Shown piece after piece: positions 1 to 12,700 of a stretch of DNA of 64,000 bases. Position 1 is the first letter of the stretch. Every line of letters begins with the position of its first letter. The notes below the pieces were generated by a model. It saw nothing but the letters and a program-made list of their open reading frames with translations, was not told where the DNA came from and did no database searches. The stretch comes from Augochlora pura (Eukaryota; Arthropoda; Insecta; Hymenoptera; Halictidae). The DNA lies in assembly GCF_028453695.1 (NCBI RefSeq), contig NC_135778.1, positions 31,423,214-31,487,213 of the forward strand. The letters run 5' to 3'. The translations under genes and the position numbers were made by a program.

Positions 1-1549
1 ATCTAATTTAACTTCGTGCTTACTCCGTTATATTTACCTACGTATTAGCCAAGCGTACTATAAAACTGGAACAGATCTTCCACTAACCAGCTAGAAATTG
101 AAGTGTGTATGTATATGGTGGTATCATATATGTATGCATGTATACTAAGTATTTTTTGTAGTTTGAAAATAGGGCTGTAAAACGGGACAATTAAAAATAT
201 ATATTAGTCGTACATATTAGTTGAAAATATATTGGCAAATAAAATTTATCTTTTATTGGTATAATAGTATTGGCCTGGTAATTTGCTGAAGTGTGTAGCA
301 TGTGTCGTTGGATTGCAGAAACTATGCATCGAAGAACTATACACGCTGCTTCGGAATATTCGATTATTACGCGTTAACCAGACAAGCTGTCAGTGATTTA
401 TAATCAACTAAGAGCATGTAATCGGGATACAAACAGCGGAACAGCCGTTGTAAATATTTGCTGTGACACGGATTCACCTTGCGACGATTGTTCGAAACTG
501 CGAGCCAAGATTCTCCGGCTGGTTGTTGGGAAATATTAAGAACCGGAAGTACTACTTTAGTTGATCCTACAAACCGATTTCAATATTGACACCGAGGATT
601 ATTATCGTAATTTATTGACGTGTTTAATAGATTATTTACTCGAGGATCGCAATGTAAACAGAAACCGTAATCCTCGACGTCATTACAATGTTAGGCAGAG
701 GAATAATTGAGCTTAAACGTTGTAGCACCGTTTCAGTAAATAGTATTCCTAGATAATACATTTTGAAATCGTATTGCGTCAATTTAATCTCGAAACACTG
801 ATGCACAGAGGAACATATTGATCAAATAAATCTCGATATTTATATAATAAAGTTTTACGGTCATTAAATACGTTTTTATTTATCAGACAATATTCCCCCG
901 ATCTTACATACGATACACGATTTAGTTCGTTGAATATAATTGTTATAATTATAAAATAGTACCGAAAGAAAAACAGTGGTTAACATAATAACTAATCTCG
1001 TTTATATATTTTTTTAACTACGAGATATGTAATTTAAAAATCCGAAAAAAATTTCATAATGTGTATAGAGGGTACTTGAAGTGCGTCAGACATTTTCGCA
1101 AACGATTTAATAAGCAAAGAAGCTGTAGTTGAATCCAAGGGGATTTCCTGACCCCATTATTCGATCGAACTCTTCGTGCCAAATATTCTCCGCGTTGGAT
1201 CTCGTACCGTGCAAAAAGATCGAATATTTACACCGTCCCGTGGTTTGTAACCTCGTCGGAGTGAACCTCGAAGTACATTGCCACTCGATTTTTGCGAGTA
1301 ACTCGAGCGTATAAATTGCGTTTACACTGACAATAAGCAATTCCACTCTACAGGTCGGTAGACCGAACGCCGCCTTTGATAAGACTCGTGGAACGCGTAA
1401 TTTCGATGCACTGCAGTCAGGATCTTCTTCGGAGTGTAATATTATCTTGTCATCGGATGAATGCTCAATTCTTAACAATGCACTTTAAATAAACGCAATT
1501 TTTATTGAGTTAAAGTTTACTTCAGAAATAATATATTTAAAGGTTATTA

Positions 1550-1550
<1 letters not shown>

Positions 1551-1611
<61 letters not shown>

Positions 1612-1650
1612 GTATTATTATTATTATTATTGTTATTGTTATTGTTATTA
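1551..1650. repeat. (ATT)n microsatellite
   Basis: About 100 bases of nearly uninterrupted ATT/TTA units, with a few AGT and TGT interruptions toward the right end. Confidence 0.95.
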
Positions 1651-2529
1651 CATTACACCATATTTATTAATAATAACATGGTTTAGAAATTTAGATTTAT
1701 TTCAATTACAGTATGGTTTGATCATAATTCACTGTTCCATTTGAGCTTTTAACAAGGATTTTATTTAAGCTCAATGTGTAATTCAAGAAGAGATAACGGT
1801 TTTTAATTTGAAAAACGGTTTTTTTGAAGATTTGAAGTTCAATGTTAAAAGTTATTACGATGTCCTGTTTCAGGTAAAATGAACGCGGCAGACGTGATAT
1901 TTCTCGATCAGGAGCGTTTCATAACGTCGGCATTATAAAATCGAACATTTTATGTTGACGGACCTGATATTTCGGCCACGACACGGAGCCAGAAGTTATG
2001 AACGGAGAACCCTTCACGAATAAAAATGTTCGAGAGGACAGTTCCGCCAGGGGAGGCACGATCGCTTCTCCCCGGTGATTTTCCTGCTAGGAAACAGAAG
2101 CCCCCAGATTCCCCAATACTTTCGGTTCGGTCTCTACGACAACGTTGATCCTACGGAGCTCTATCTCATTTCGTATCGGTCTCTCGAAACGAACAGCCAA
2201 TCTGATTAATGAAGAACTATACGATCCAGAATTGAGCCAGACGAGATCCAATGAAGTTCTACGACTTGTTGTTCCAAAGGAAAATTGAATTTATCCGCGA
2301 TTACGTGACTTAACTTTGGCGGCGCCGAACTTTCGCTTCTAAAAGTATTTCTTTAGCATCTATTTGTTATTGGTGATTTTTACCTGCGTCGATAATGTTT
2401 CAATTTATAGGGTATCCGTTTAAATTAGTTTGAAGGAAACAGATGGGCTGCGACTTTAGTAAATACATGATTAGTGTTACAATGTTGCCGTGTATACATA
2501 GATGTATGTACAAAAGTAGATTGTAGGGT

Positions 2530-2800
2530 AAAATTTATATAGATAGATTTTAATAGATTCAGAACATAGTATAGATTATAATACATATATGTAGCTAGTA
2601 TTACAGTTTAGGCAAATTCAATATTGCAATAGATCATTTAAATAGGTTTTCTGGGTATATTAACAGAGCAGGATAGATTTTATTGGTAGGTTGAGAGCAT
2701 GGTATAGATTATAATAGCTACAGATAAGGTTTAGATAAATTAAATTTCATTATACATTATTTAGATAGATTAGATTTACAAAAAGGTTAGATGACTTGTT
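2530..2800. repeat. Degenerate tandem repeat rich in TAGATAGATT
   Basis: Two imperfect copies of roughly 130 bases follow each other. Both begin with GATAGATTTTA and then carry a G-CAT-GTATAGATTATAATA segment and a TTTAGGCAAATT-like or TTTAGATAAATT segment. Short TAGAT units continue to about 2930. No coding potential is visible. Confidence 0.5.
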
Positions 2801-4784
2801 CAGTTATTGAAATTGGCTGGTTTTGAAGGAATGCTGTATTGGATTATCTAATTTGACTGCTAAGGCAAATTATGGAGATAGATTCTGTAGATAGATTAAG
2901 ACCTAAGGTAAACTGATTGAATAGATTATGTAATGACTGCGGTCGATATGGATATTGCTAGCTATTATGTAAATGAGCCGTATAATCAGTTATGTAAATT
3001 AGTATCCCAGATCTGGGTTGCCTTTTAAAGACTATTGGTAGAAATAGATTTTGTACAGCTGCCTGAATTGAGAAAGTAGGTATTGTAAACTCATAGATGC
3101 AGAACTTCTTGAAAATTAAATTTAAAAGCTATTACAAGTTGACCTGAGATTTTGATTTCTGAAATTGATTATAACATTATGATTATGATTATAAAATTTT
3201 AATTATCCAATTCAAGTGCTACGAATTGAATAATCTATCTCAGGTATTTATTTTAAGAAATAGATTCTTCTGTTACGATGATTTTGTAAGGATTTGGGCG
3301 AAAAAAATCGACAATAACTTGAACAATCCATCCTATTTTGTCTATTAATGAAAATCGATTTCGTCGAATCGACTGATCAAAAATAAGCTCACAGATAAAG
3401 TAATCTGTAATTCTGTCTTCTGTTTTAACGGAACCAGAGGAAACCTGTTTTCGTGGGTGGACAAGGCAAAGGAATATTTGTCCGGGGCCCTACGCGTTCC
3501 GTTTACTTTGAAGCGTGCCGGTGCAATTAATTGCTATGGCAAAGAGCCGGAAACGTGTGTATCGACTAACAAACGAATCACATAGGCTTCATTAGTAACA
3601 ATTGTTTTATGATGTTCCTATTATTTTATTAATAAAATATCCAATAAATGTTATAAAAATCTCTACATCCCACCGATCGCGTCACAAACAAAATTCTAAT
3701 TACGTTTGACAACAATAACGTCCATTGGTTAAGGGAAAATATGATTTAATTGTTGTTGGCCCATCTATAATACCAATTTCTCGCGTATTCGTCGATTTTT
3801 TAATCCATTATATTCCATTTCATCGTTATATAGCCTCTTGATTCTTAATCAACTAGGAGTTAGTACGATTGTTAACTAGTATCTTGGAAAAGATATATTT
3901 AGAAAGAATTTTGTAGTGTATTTACAAGTAGATTGTATAAAAACGGAATTTCAAAGTTGTGGTTGCGATTGTTGTGAGAAATAATCTCTAACTAATAGAT
4001 AAAATGATATTGTTATTAAAAAATTATTCATAAAATTGCTTAATAATGACTCACATTATTTGTATTAATTCATGCAAAATTCTTTTCAGCAATATATCCT
4101 ACTTGATAATTAAAGAGTAAATCTTATTGTACAATTAAATGTTAATTGAATGCCGAATAAGTAGATCGGGAACAAAATGGTTTTAGCTTCCCCTATCTTA
4201 ATACTAATCTACTAAAAGGGCCAAATGACTTGTTCGATATTTTATGATGTAACTTTATAGTTTCATAGTATCCCGTTCACTGAAGCTATAGAAGAACCGC
4301 GTTCAATAACAGGTGTATCCTTTTTTAAATAAAAATGTCTGAATCAGTTTTCAATCTTCGTTAAAAAAAAAGACAAAAATATAAATCGTTAAACAAAAAC
4401 TATAAAGATATATGCGAATTTAGTTGTTACTCTCACTAAAAAAAACGAAGAAGATTGTATAATATGCACATTTGTAAATTAACAGAGTAATTTATACTGA
4501 AATTTCATCAAAGGAATCGGTACGCGATTTTAACTTAAACGAAAACACATACCACACGGACGGAAATGTCCTGAAATTTGCATTGACGTTTATTTAAACA
4601 GACCGAACGGAAACTACTACGCGAACATTAATTAATTGTTCGCGACAGACTTATATTGTTTCAGGAGGAAGTGAATTTTATCAGTCGTGCAAGAATAAGC
4701 AGCCGAAATACAAAAGAATCGTAACCTATTCTCTCAGTAGAGAAACGGCCAGCACCGAATAATGCGCATAAACCTATACCATAC

Positions 4785-4904
4785 CTGTTGCTGATAGTGT
4801 TGATAATCGTTGCTCCCTTTGATGACAGCGTCGACGATGTTGAAGAGACCCGTGGCGAGCAGCAGCCACGGCAGCCGGCCAGACGACCCATCCGGAACCA
4901 TCAT
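4785..4904 (-). CDS. First coding exon of an unidentified secreted-protein gene (partial)
   Basis: Reading the minus strand from the ATG at 4904 gives exactly 40 codons up to a consensus GT donor (CAACAG/GTATGG), so the exon ends in phase 0. The peptide starts MMVPDGSSGR, then has a hydrophobic core (LPWLLLATGLFNIVDAV) typical of a signal peptide, and ends in a Gln/Tyr-rich tail (DYQHYQQQ). A TATA-like box lies about 195 bases upstream at 5098-5105, and the GC-rich leader between them looks like a 5' UTR. I find no downstream exon between 4784 and 1, so the rest probably lies beyond the left edge. A second ATG follows immediately and could also be used. The family is unknown; an Osiris-type gene is possible but unproven. 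Confidence 0.5.
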
Positions 4905-5097
4905 TATCCAAATCGCTGAAGGGAGGTACCGCCGAAGAACCCGACGAACACGATTTTTACCCTCCTTTCTCTTTCTCTCCTTCCTCTTGCTGCGTGAAAA
5001 TCGGCACCGATTTTCCCCGGGACACTCGGTAGGACGCGCGTCGAGTTCGAGTGCAGGACAAACTGGAGATTGTGTGGCGTCGCGACGCGCGGCGTCC

Positions 5098-5105
5098 CTC
5101 TTATA
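5098..5105 (-). promoter_or_regulatory. TATA-like box for the exon at 4785-4904
   Basis: On the minus strand the sequence reads CTATAAGAGG. An initiator-like CCAGTTTG lies about 35-40 bases downstream, followed by a GC-rich leader that reaches the ATG at 4904. Confidence 0.4.
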
Positions 5106-5459
5106 GTCGCTAGTCCAGCCCGCGATTCGACCACGCTGCGCATCCCCGAGCGTTTGCTACGTTACTACCGACGATAACGCTGATAACTCGCTTGAATGCT
5201 CGGGAAGCCCAAGGGAACGACAAAACAACTGACGGTTACCTGATCTTTTTCAGGCTTGGAACGAACCGAAGGTGAGAGGAGTCGTAGCTGGTGCGACCGC
5301 AGAAGTATATACGCACTGGCGAGGGAGGATCCGCAAATAACAGAAATTATGGGGCTTTAGGCGTAGGGTGTTGAGTGGAAAAAGTGAAATATTTTAAGGG
5401 CAGACGGTACTTGTCGAGAAAACTCTTAAGAAGCGCGGGTAAACCATGTATATCTGTAT

Positions 5460-6030
5460 TCAAAGTTATAAACAATTTTCCATTGAAGTTGTAATGCGCA
5501 ACTTACTTACTTCTAGTAATCATAGTAAAAGAAATCATTTAGATCATGCACAAATTCTAGTGTACGCTGTCAAAAATGACCGTTTTCTTATTTTGCAATT
5601 CTGTAAACTTTAGAGACTGTTTCATGACAAATGTTTGAATAAATTACATTATTGGAGCAAGTTTTATAATACAAATTTTACAAAAATTAAAGTTATAAGC
5701 AACTTTTTTGTTGAAGTTGTAGAACTCAACTTACTTGTTTTTGATAAGCAATCACGGTATAACATTTTAGATCTAGAACATGAAAAAGAATATTTTTAAT
5801 GAAAAGAAAGTGTATACATTTGAACATCCGACGTTATACGCATTTTGTCTGTAGAAGTTATAATGCTCAATTTACTTGCTACTGGTAATCAATCATAGTA
5901 GAAGAAATCCATTATGAAATAATGTAGAACATGTAAAAGGAATAGTAAGATATCCGGTTATTTACATGTCATGATTGATTATCAAAAGTAAGTTAAACAC
6001 TATAAGCGAAACAAAAAATCGCATCTGACT
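5460..6030. repeat. Diverged repeat family, three direct copies and one inverted copy
   Basis: Three direct copies share GTTATA-AC followed by (T)GAAGTTGTAATGC-CAACTTACTT and then a TAATCATAGTA-like tail. Their GAAGTT cores lie near 5483, 5712 and 5853. Near 5966 an inverted partner reads ATGATTGATTATCAAAAGTAAGTT, the complement of the tail and core. Spacing is irregular, so this looks like a decayed repeat cluster and not a clean satellite. Confidence 0.5.
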
Positions 6031-7004
6031 AGATTCCAAATATTTATGCAAAATAGAAGTATTGAGTTGCATTAAATAGAAGCCAAGTCGAAATTTCATT
6101 CTTCCTTGAATAAGTTGAATAAGCTGAAACTAAGCATTGTGACGTATGTACTTAATCGTTTTATTTACTTTATCTATTACATTGTTATCTTTTATTTGGC
6201 AAGTACTATCTATTTTTAAAATAGTTAACATTTTTTTCTCAATACCCCGTGTATCTAGTGAATCTTGGTCAAAGTAATATGAATTATTAATTTCAAAGAA
6301 AGAATAGTTTTAACTTGAAACGGTAAGCCTGAACTCATTTTAAAGTTTGAAGTCTCTGCTTTCGTACGGCATAATGGCATAATTGAGATTAGAGATTAGC
6401 CTTCACATATTCCCAATACTTCATAATTGTTTAAACTGCAATTTGGGGATCTTCTCTTGTAAGTTTCTATTATGGTAGGCTGTGAATATTTTGCAAAATT
6501 AAAATGGATTGTATCAATTGCAGGAAACGCTACCTAAACATTCGTTCTCTTCTAAATCATTTGAAAACGTTAGGAAAAATAAACTTAAATTATTTTTATC
6601 ATCCCGCCGTTTCAAGTTGCACAATAACTGCACGAACGCCACAGTCTAATAATGGTTGGGCCGCCTGCATCGATTGCAAGAAACAGTAGTCTTTCCTTCT
6701 TTAACAATGCCAATATGATGTAAAGGATATGTCGACATTAATCTTTCTACTATTTCAAATTGCAGCAACCAGTTTTAGTCATGAACATATCATTTTGAAT
6801 CCTTACCTTCCTTAACGAAATGGCATAAGCTCTGTAAACGAATGAAGTCGCTGAATAAGATGATTAATTAGAATTCGTTCTAATTAAATTGTTGCTCTTA
6901 TGGTCTTGGATTATTGATAGACACTGGCAGGTTGTAAACCCTGTTAACTAGGATCCAGGTCTCTTTGAACAGAGTGGAGAAACAGATTCGAATGGAGATA
7001 GAGA

Positions 7005-7042
7005 CTGTTTAAGAAGGATCAACGTTGATCCTTCTTAAACAG
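7005..7042. repeat. Perfect 38-bp palindrome
   Basis: The half-site CTGTTTAAGAAGGATCAAC is followed at once by its exact reverse complement, with no spacer. A partial third copy (GATCCTTCTTTGAACGTTGATC) follows at about 7048-7069. The DNA could extrude as a cruciform, and a transcript would fold into a 19-bp hairpin without a loop. Confidence 0.9.
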
Positions 7043-9131
7043 ACCTAGATCCTTCTTTGAACGTTGATCAAAATTGATTACTTTACTGATGAAAATAATC
7101 GAGATTTATCTTTTCGGTATCGACCTCCAGATTTTGATTACATTGTTCAGCACCTGCGTCATTTCTTGTTAATTTTGATACGATCATCACGATTTTAAAA
7201 ATTACTTTACTCCATCACCTTCTGTTCTTCAGAAATTCAATTTTAAAGGAAAATATTAAGTCATCAAATTGAACAAACTTTTGTGCTTCAACCATAAAAG
7301 TTGTAGCAATAATTCTTAGACTAACAAATTCAATAGATTCTTCTGAATGCAACGTTGTGTTTCCTTATAATTTTATTAATCGTCTTAGTATGTTTAAACG
7401 GTATCTAAAGCGAACGGGGCACCGGTAACGCAATTTCCTTGAATATTTTTCAATCTGTTTTAATAAGGAGAACATTCAATTTTAATAACGAAAAAATTGA
7501 ATCCGGAGTATAATAAGCTGACTACCCGATAAGATAGGGCTGACCTCCTTTGTGTTATAAGCTAATGTATGTATCAAATTGATTTATAGATGATTTTAAC
7601 AGGCGATAGTAAAATTTCAACTAGTTGGGGAATATGTATAATTTTAAGATTGAAATAATGGACCACGATGCATTCACGATGAAAACATAGCGGAGAAATT
7701 TATCGTTAGCTCTCGAAAATAATGTAAAGAGCAAACATAATTTATTTCTTTAATAATGAAACATTAGCATCCTGCTAGAACGATATCTGTGTTAATGTCC
7801 CTGGAAATGAGGTATTTTTAACAATAATGTATCGTCAAAGGTATTCTTCTTGTAATTTTAACGTCAAGAATATGACATCACAACGATTTACGAACATTCT
7901 TGTATAATAATTTAACTTATTTATAAATATTTCACAACTACTTGTTAAATTTCATAGAAATTTTATATGTCAAATTGAAAAGAGAATGTGGAGTAATATA
8001 AATCAGTTTACTAAAGAAAATACTTTTCTTATATTAAGGAAATAGAAGTTAATGAATAAATTAACGAATGAATTAATTCATGTTCAAAAATTCATATTAT
8101 CTATATGAATAATTTTTGCGGATCTTTGCGCAATTCCATGTTCCCGCAAACAATTCAACGAAAGTCAAAGTAGGCGCAAAAATTTGACTAAAAGATATCA
8201 TTCTGATAAAAATGGAATGGAGATCGCTAAATAAATTACTCTACGTTGATACGAACAATATCTTCCATTTTACAAATTATTAATGTCCAATTCGTCAAAT
8301 TTCTAATCTAGCGACACTAATCGATGGAATTTCGTAGAAGATTTCGTACAATATTTAGTTATTTACTTGTAGACAACGAAGGTTTCACGATGTCACGCGT
8401 TGCATCCATCGACTCCGAAGAAGCTGTAGAACCGCGAATCTTATCTCCGTGTTTGGGAATCCTTGGCCTTGCCGAAATTCTACGCCAATATTGATTTTGC
8501 AAATATCTGCATTCCGAGCGTTCTCTTAACAAAATATGGGCGATCTATTTGACTAGAATAGGTCGCTGATATCGGTGTACTTCTCGCCCGGAGGGGGAAA
8601 CATCGCCGAATACATCCGCTGGAACTTCCGGTTAACACGATACGTCGATAACGAGAATACATTCACAGGGATCAAGATGAAACAACGAATTTCCATTTGA
8701 TAATCTCCCCTGTATGATAAGCAGGATTTTTCTAGATAATTGTCGTTCTTCAACAATCGTCTCAACAACTAAATAGTAAAACAATTCTCTTCGCTCACTG
8801 TAACACATCCGTTTCGATAAAATTCTGTGCTAATATCATGCTAATATCATTAAAAAAAAAAGAAATACATTTTTGTTTCACTTCTGTTTGATGTGAATAA
8901 TAACAAAAGTTTATCAATTGTTCAGAAATTGCCGGCAGAGATCATTCAAAATCATTGATCTGTCGTAATCTCTATTGTTCAGTCGTTTATTCGGCGCATT
9001 AACGTCAGCCAGGATTCTTTCGTCACTGTGAACTTCTTCTGTCGTTTCGAATAGGAAGTTTACGATTGTTTAAGGTTGCTCCCGTCAGCTTTGTGCCACG
9101 CTTCTCGCACTTCGCTGTTTCCGGTTTGCAA

Positions 9132-9755
9132 ATGCAACGAAACTCTCTCGACTCGCTCTTATCAGTTTTACGGGGACAACCTATGATGTACTCGCAGGTA
9201 GTCCAGCTCCTGAACGGTAAGCTCGTTAATTTTGTTAAGTGAAGCGAGCCAGTCTTAATTAGAACAATTTTTCCCTTCTTTCTATTATGTCAGATAAAAC
9301 ATGACCGGCTTGGATCCCCCTTGATCCTCTTTAATCCTGCGTTTCATAACGTGGTTAATCAAACGACGTTCTTTCCTCCACTGCTCAGGGTTGATCAATA
9401 TTCTATATTGTGCATTATCGTTTCGGATAAATCATGGCTAGCCCACGATAACCCCGATCTTAGTAATCAAGGTGCCCATAAATATTGTTATTAGATACGT
9501 GAACATGGAGCAAAGATATAATACTAAGATTAATCGAAACAAGTAGTAAGGTGTATAAGTAGCAAGAATAATTTCATGTCTATCTGAATCATGGAAATGT
9601 ATCTTAAAAACGGAGGTGAACCAATATTTATGTTATACATCTTTATTGTTTGAGCTGAATTATTTAAACATGAATACTAGGTTCAACCATATCATTCAAA
9701 CAATGTATGTTTTACAGAATTTAATAGGGAGTTCTGCTTTTGTCCCAAGAAATGA
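9132..9755 (+). CDS. Possible two-exon 40-residue microprotein (weak)
   Basis: The ATG at 9132 opens 28 codons (MQRNSLDSLLSVLRGQP and on) up to a good donor, AACG/GTAAGC, after 9216. The acceptor TTTTACAG at 9710-9717 restores the frame and gives GAA TTT AAT AGG GAG followed by CFCPKK and a stop at 9753-9755. Splice phases agree (1 to 1). There is no signal peptide and no recognised domain. The conjunction of ATG, donor and phase-matched acceptor may be chance in 4 kb of sequence, so this is a candidate only. Confidence 0.2.
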
Positions 9756-12700
9756 TTAAAAAATGGGCTGCAGACGCGGAGGAAATCGTGAAGCAAGCGA
9801 CTAAAGAGAATCTTTAATAAGGACGAGGTAAAAGGTCTGAGGACAACTCCGGTTCTTCTAAGAAGCATTCGTTGATACGACAATGATTCAACGATCCGCA
9901 CGGTGCCCTGGAACCCTCTAACTACTTTGGAAATGTAATAGATTTCTAGAACCTGCACTCCCAAGATGACTCGATTATGTTATGTTAATCGTAACAGTTA
10001 TTAACTAACTATGGCGTACTATAGTTAAATTAATTTCGTAAAATCGAACGAAGATTGCTTGATCATAAATAACTTCTGATTCAGTTGGATAGAATCTTTT
10101 ATTCGTATCTACCCTCTATGAGTCTGGAACAAACGGGTTTTTGCTTCCGCTAAATAGACAAGAGGTTCAAAGTAGAAATTATAAAAGAAACAAAGAAAAT
10201 AAATTACAAAGAAAACAAAACAAATTTCATGACAAGGTAAATAAATGCCTGATAGAGAAACGGAAGTTGTTTATGTCACGTGGTAGAACAATTCGATAGA
10301 TTGATGATAGAGCGTCCGAGAAAGCTGGAACACAGATTTTCGTTGGCAATTATTCGCATTACACGCGCATAAGTCAGCCCGAAGCGGGGATTTAGTGCGC
10401 CATCGAGTAACAACCGCCTGGCGAAGGTTCAATGGATAATCCAAAGAAAGGAATAAGCTTTGCGAGAGTAGTTCAAATCTCTGAGAGGCGTTAACTCGGT
10501 TGTAAGATGACTAGTTTCCGGATGGAGCAGGTATTATAATGTCTCGCTATTGAATCAACTTTGTTACTTCAACGTGTCTAAAAATTAAAGAATTCTTCAA
10601 ACTTGAGAAAAAGCGTTTCGAGTGGACTAAAATGGATTACTTTTCCTCACGAAATCACAATTTCAAACAATTTATCGTTAAAAATTAATGCGGTAATTTT
10701 TGATCGAGAGTGTACAATCCACGACAATGCTATGAATCGCTACATAAAATCATGCCAATTCATACAATGATATGTAAAAGTAGTAAAGATAATAATAAAC
10801 GATATTATCGTTTATACTATGAGAAAGTGTTCGTGTGAATTATAATTTATAGTTAGAAAATTTAGTATAACGAAACTAATCAAAAAGAATATACTAATCA
10901 AAATAAATCTTCCAATAATCAACGATGTATAGTGCACAGAAGAAAGAAACTCTTCCACATAAAGTACATTTCTATTGTTTTGTATAATGTCTTGTAGATG
11001 GTATTGTCGCGGAGTGTAGCTGTCTATACATTTCGTCCTTTGATCGTTCGTAATTCGCGCCGTGGAAGACATCTTCCGCAGGAGGTAAATTTTTATTGTC
11101 GGTCACTACAATAGAAACAAGAACGTAGTCGCGGTCAAGAGGATAAGGGAGACTCGAGTGATTGGTGCCGTTCGCGCGTAAACCGCTTACCGGTTCGGTG
11201 TCAAATGATTCGTGCCGCTCGTACACGAGCCTGCTACTGGCCGAACGGCGAGAATCAATCGGCTGCGTGGACATTGACGTTTCTGACACCCTGTGTCCTG
11301 GACAAGATCAATTAAGACCACTGGCCGTGATGTTTACCCGAGCCGGTAATTGCTATAAGCTGCACCAACAATCGCGGACCGTGTGTTTTTGGTAAAAACA
11401 CTCCTTTCGTAGTTGGTCTCATCAAAAACTAGAAACGACAGAAAGGAACCCGTTTTAACGCATGTTACAATATTTATAGTATTGTTACGAAATGTACCAT
11501 TGTATTTGAGAGAATTTTTCTATCAAAAAATCATTTTATAAATTTTACCATTAAAACCAGAAAAATTCCTAAACTTGGACGCTTAATTTTTCGTATGAAA
11601 AGTTAATTTCTTAACAGTCAAATCACTCTTTTTATCGATACTTGATTATCAGAAGAATTTAAGGATATTTTAACATTGTTTTCAATTTATTGTAATTATT
11701 AAAAACGGAAAAACATTTTCTCATCCAACTTAGTTTCTTATAATTAAACAAGTTTTTTACAGAAAGATCCAGTTGTCAGCGATCCAAGTTTCGTTTGATG
11801 ATCGAACGAAGTCTTAAATAGAAGGACAGCGCGACGTAACGTTTCGAAGAAGCGTCGAGGTGGAAAGGCAATAAATATTTGAATTGGCTATGAATAAAAA
11901 TGTCGCACGCGAAGTTTAGCATTCGCCGGGAAAAGTGTCGATTATACTAAGTGTTCGCACACTTTTCTGGACAGGAATAGAACCGGTGCATTCAACGAGT
12001 AGCTGAGTTATTCACTGGGACGTTTCTGAATTTTATGAAATCACGTCCGCAAGATTTACGACGATGTTCAGCGTGGAACTTCCGGCTGACGGGGAACGTT
12101 TTGTCGACGATTGTTTGATCAAGTAAAACGTCCCTTAGCCCTAGACGATCCTTAAGGATACCGCGTCTTCGCGAGAGCGGGACGAAACGTCTGTCCCTCT
12201 TTGCAAAATAAACTGCAATATAGTTTGCAAGCGAGAACACCGGAGATGGTTTAATGTCGGAAATTACGATAAAAACCAAACTACAGGAAATTGTCATAAT
12301 TGTGATGACGAGATTGTGGATATTTATGCAAAACAACAGGAAATGCATAGTTATTTATTCCGATCTTGAATCATTTTAATCGGTCATAAATAATATCACC
12401 GAACTTTTAAATTCTTCTAACAGGGTCGCTGTTTTGTGTTTCATCTACTCGTTTTTGTCGTAGATCCATAAAATTTACAACTAGTGATGAAAAATATGAT
12501 ATAGTCAATATCATATTTTTTTCAACATTTCAATTTTGTTGCTTGAAGCTAGAAGTATCTTAATACATTTTTTCCTGACTTTTTAGTAAGACTCTATTTT
12601 TTGTAAAGAAATTAAATTAAAATTTTGTAAAAACAATCTGTGTCGAGAAAATATTATTTTACGTTATTATGAATGTTATAAACAAGTTTCATAAATAATA

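Larger units (their letters stand above)
1..4784. other. Gene-poor stretch, possibly intron or downstream region of the exon at 4785-4904
   Basis: No open frame here matches a family I know, and no series of phase-compatible exons is visible. The stretch is AT-rich. A moderately GC-richer block at about 1110-1460 has a long minus-strand frame and another at about 1870-2340 has none; neither shows recognisable domains. If the minus-strand exon at 4785-4904 is a real first exon, this DNA would be part of its first intron. Confidence 0.5.
5106..9131. other. Intergenic stretch without a recognisable gene
   Basis: Apart from the dispersed repeats at 5460-6030 and the palindrome at 7005-7042, I see only AT-rich non-coding sequence. 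A GC-richer patch at about 8380-8490 is open on both strands (on the minus strand it reads ARPRIPKHGDKIRG and on), but it has no recognisable domain or partner exon. Confidence 0.5.

Noticed and set aside
9737..9820. Plus-strand IKKWAADAEEIVKQATKENL resembling the calcium-channel alpha2-delta N-terminus
   Set aside because: It is a very short frame with a stop close upstream and downstream, and no further exon of that family is present; treated as chance.
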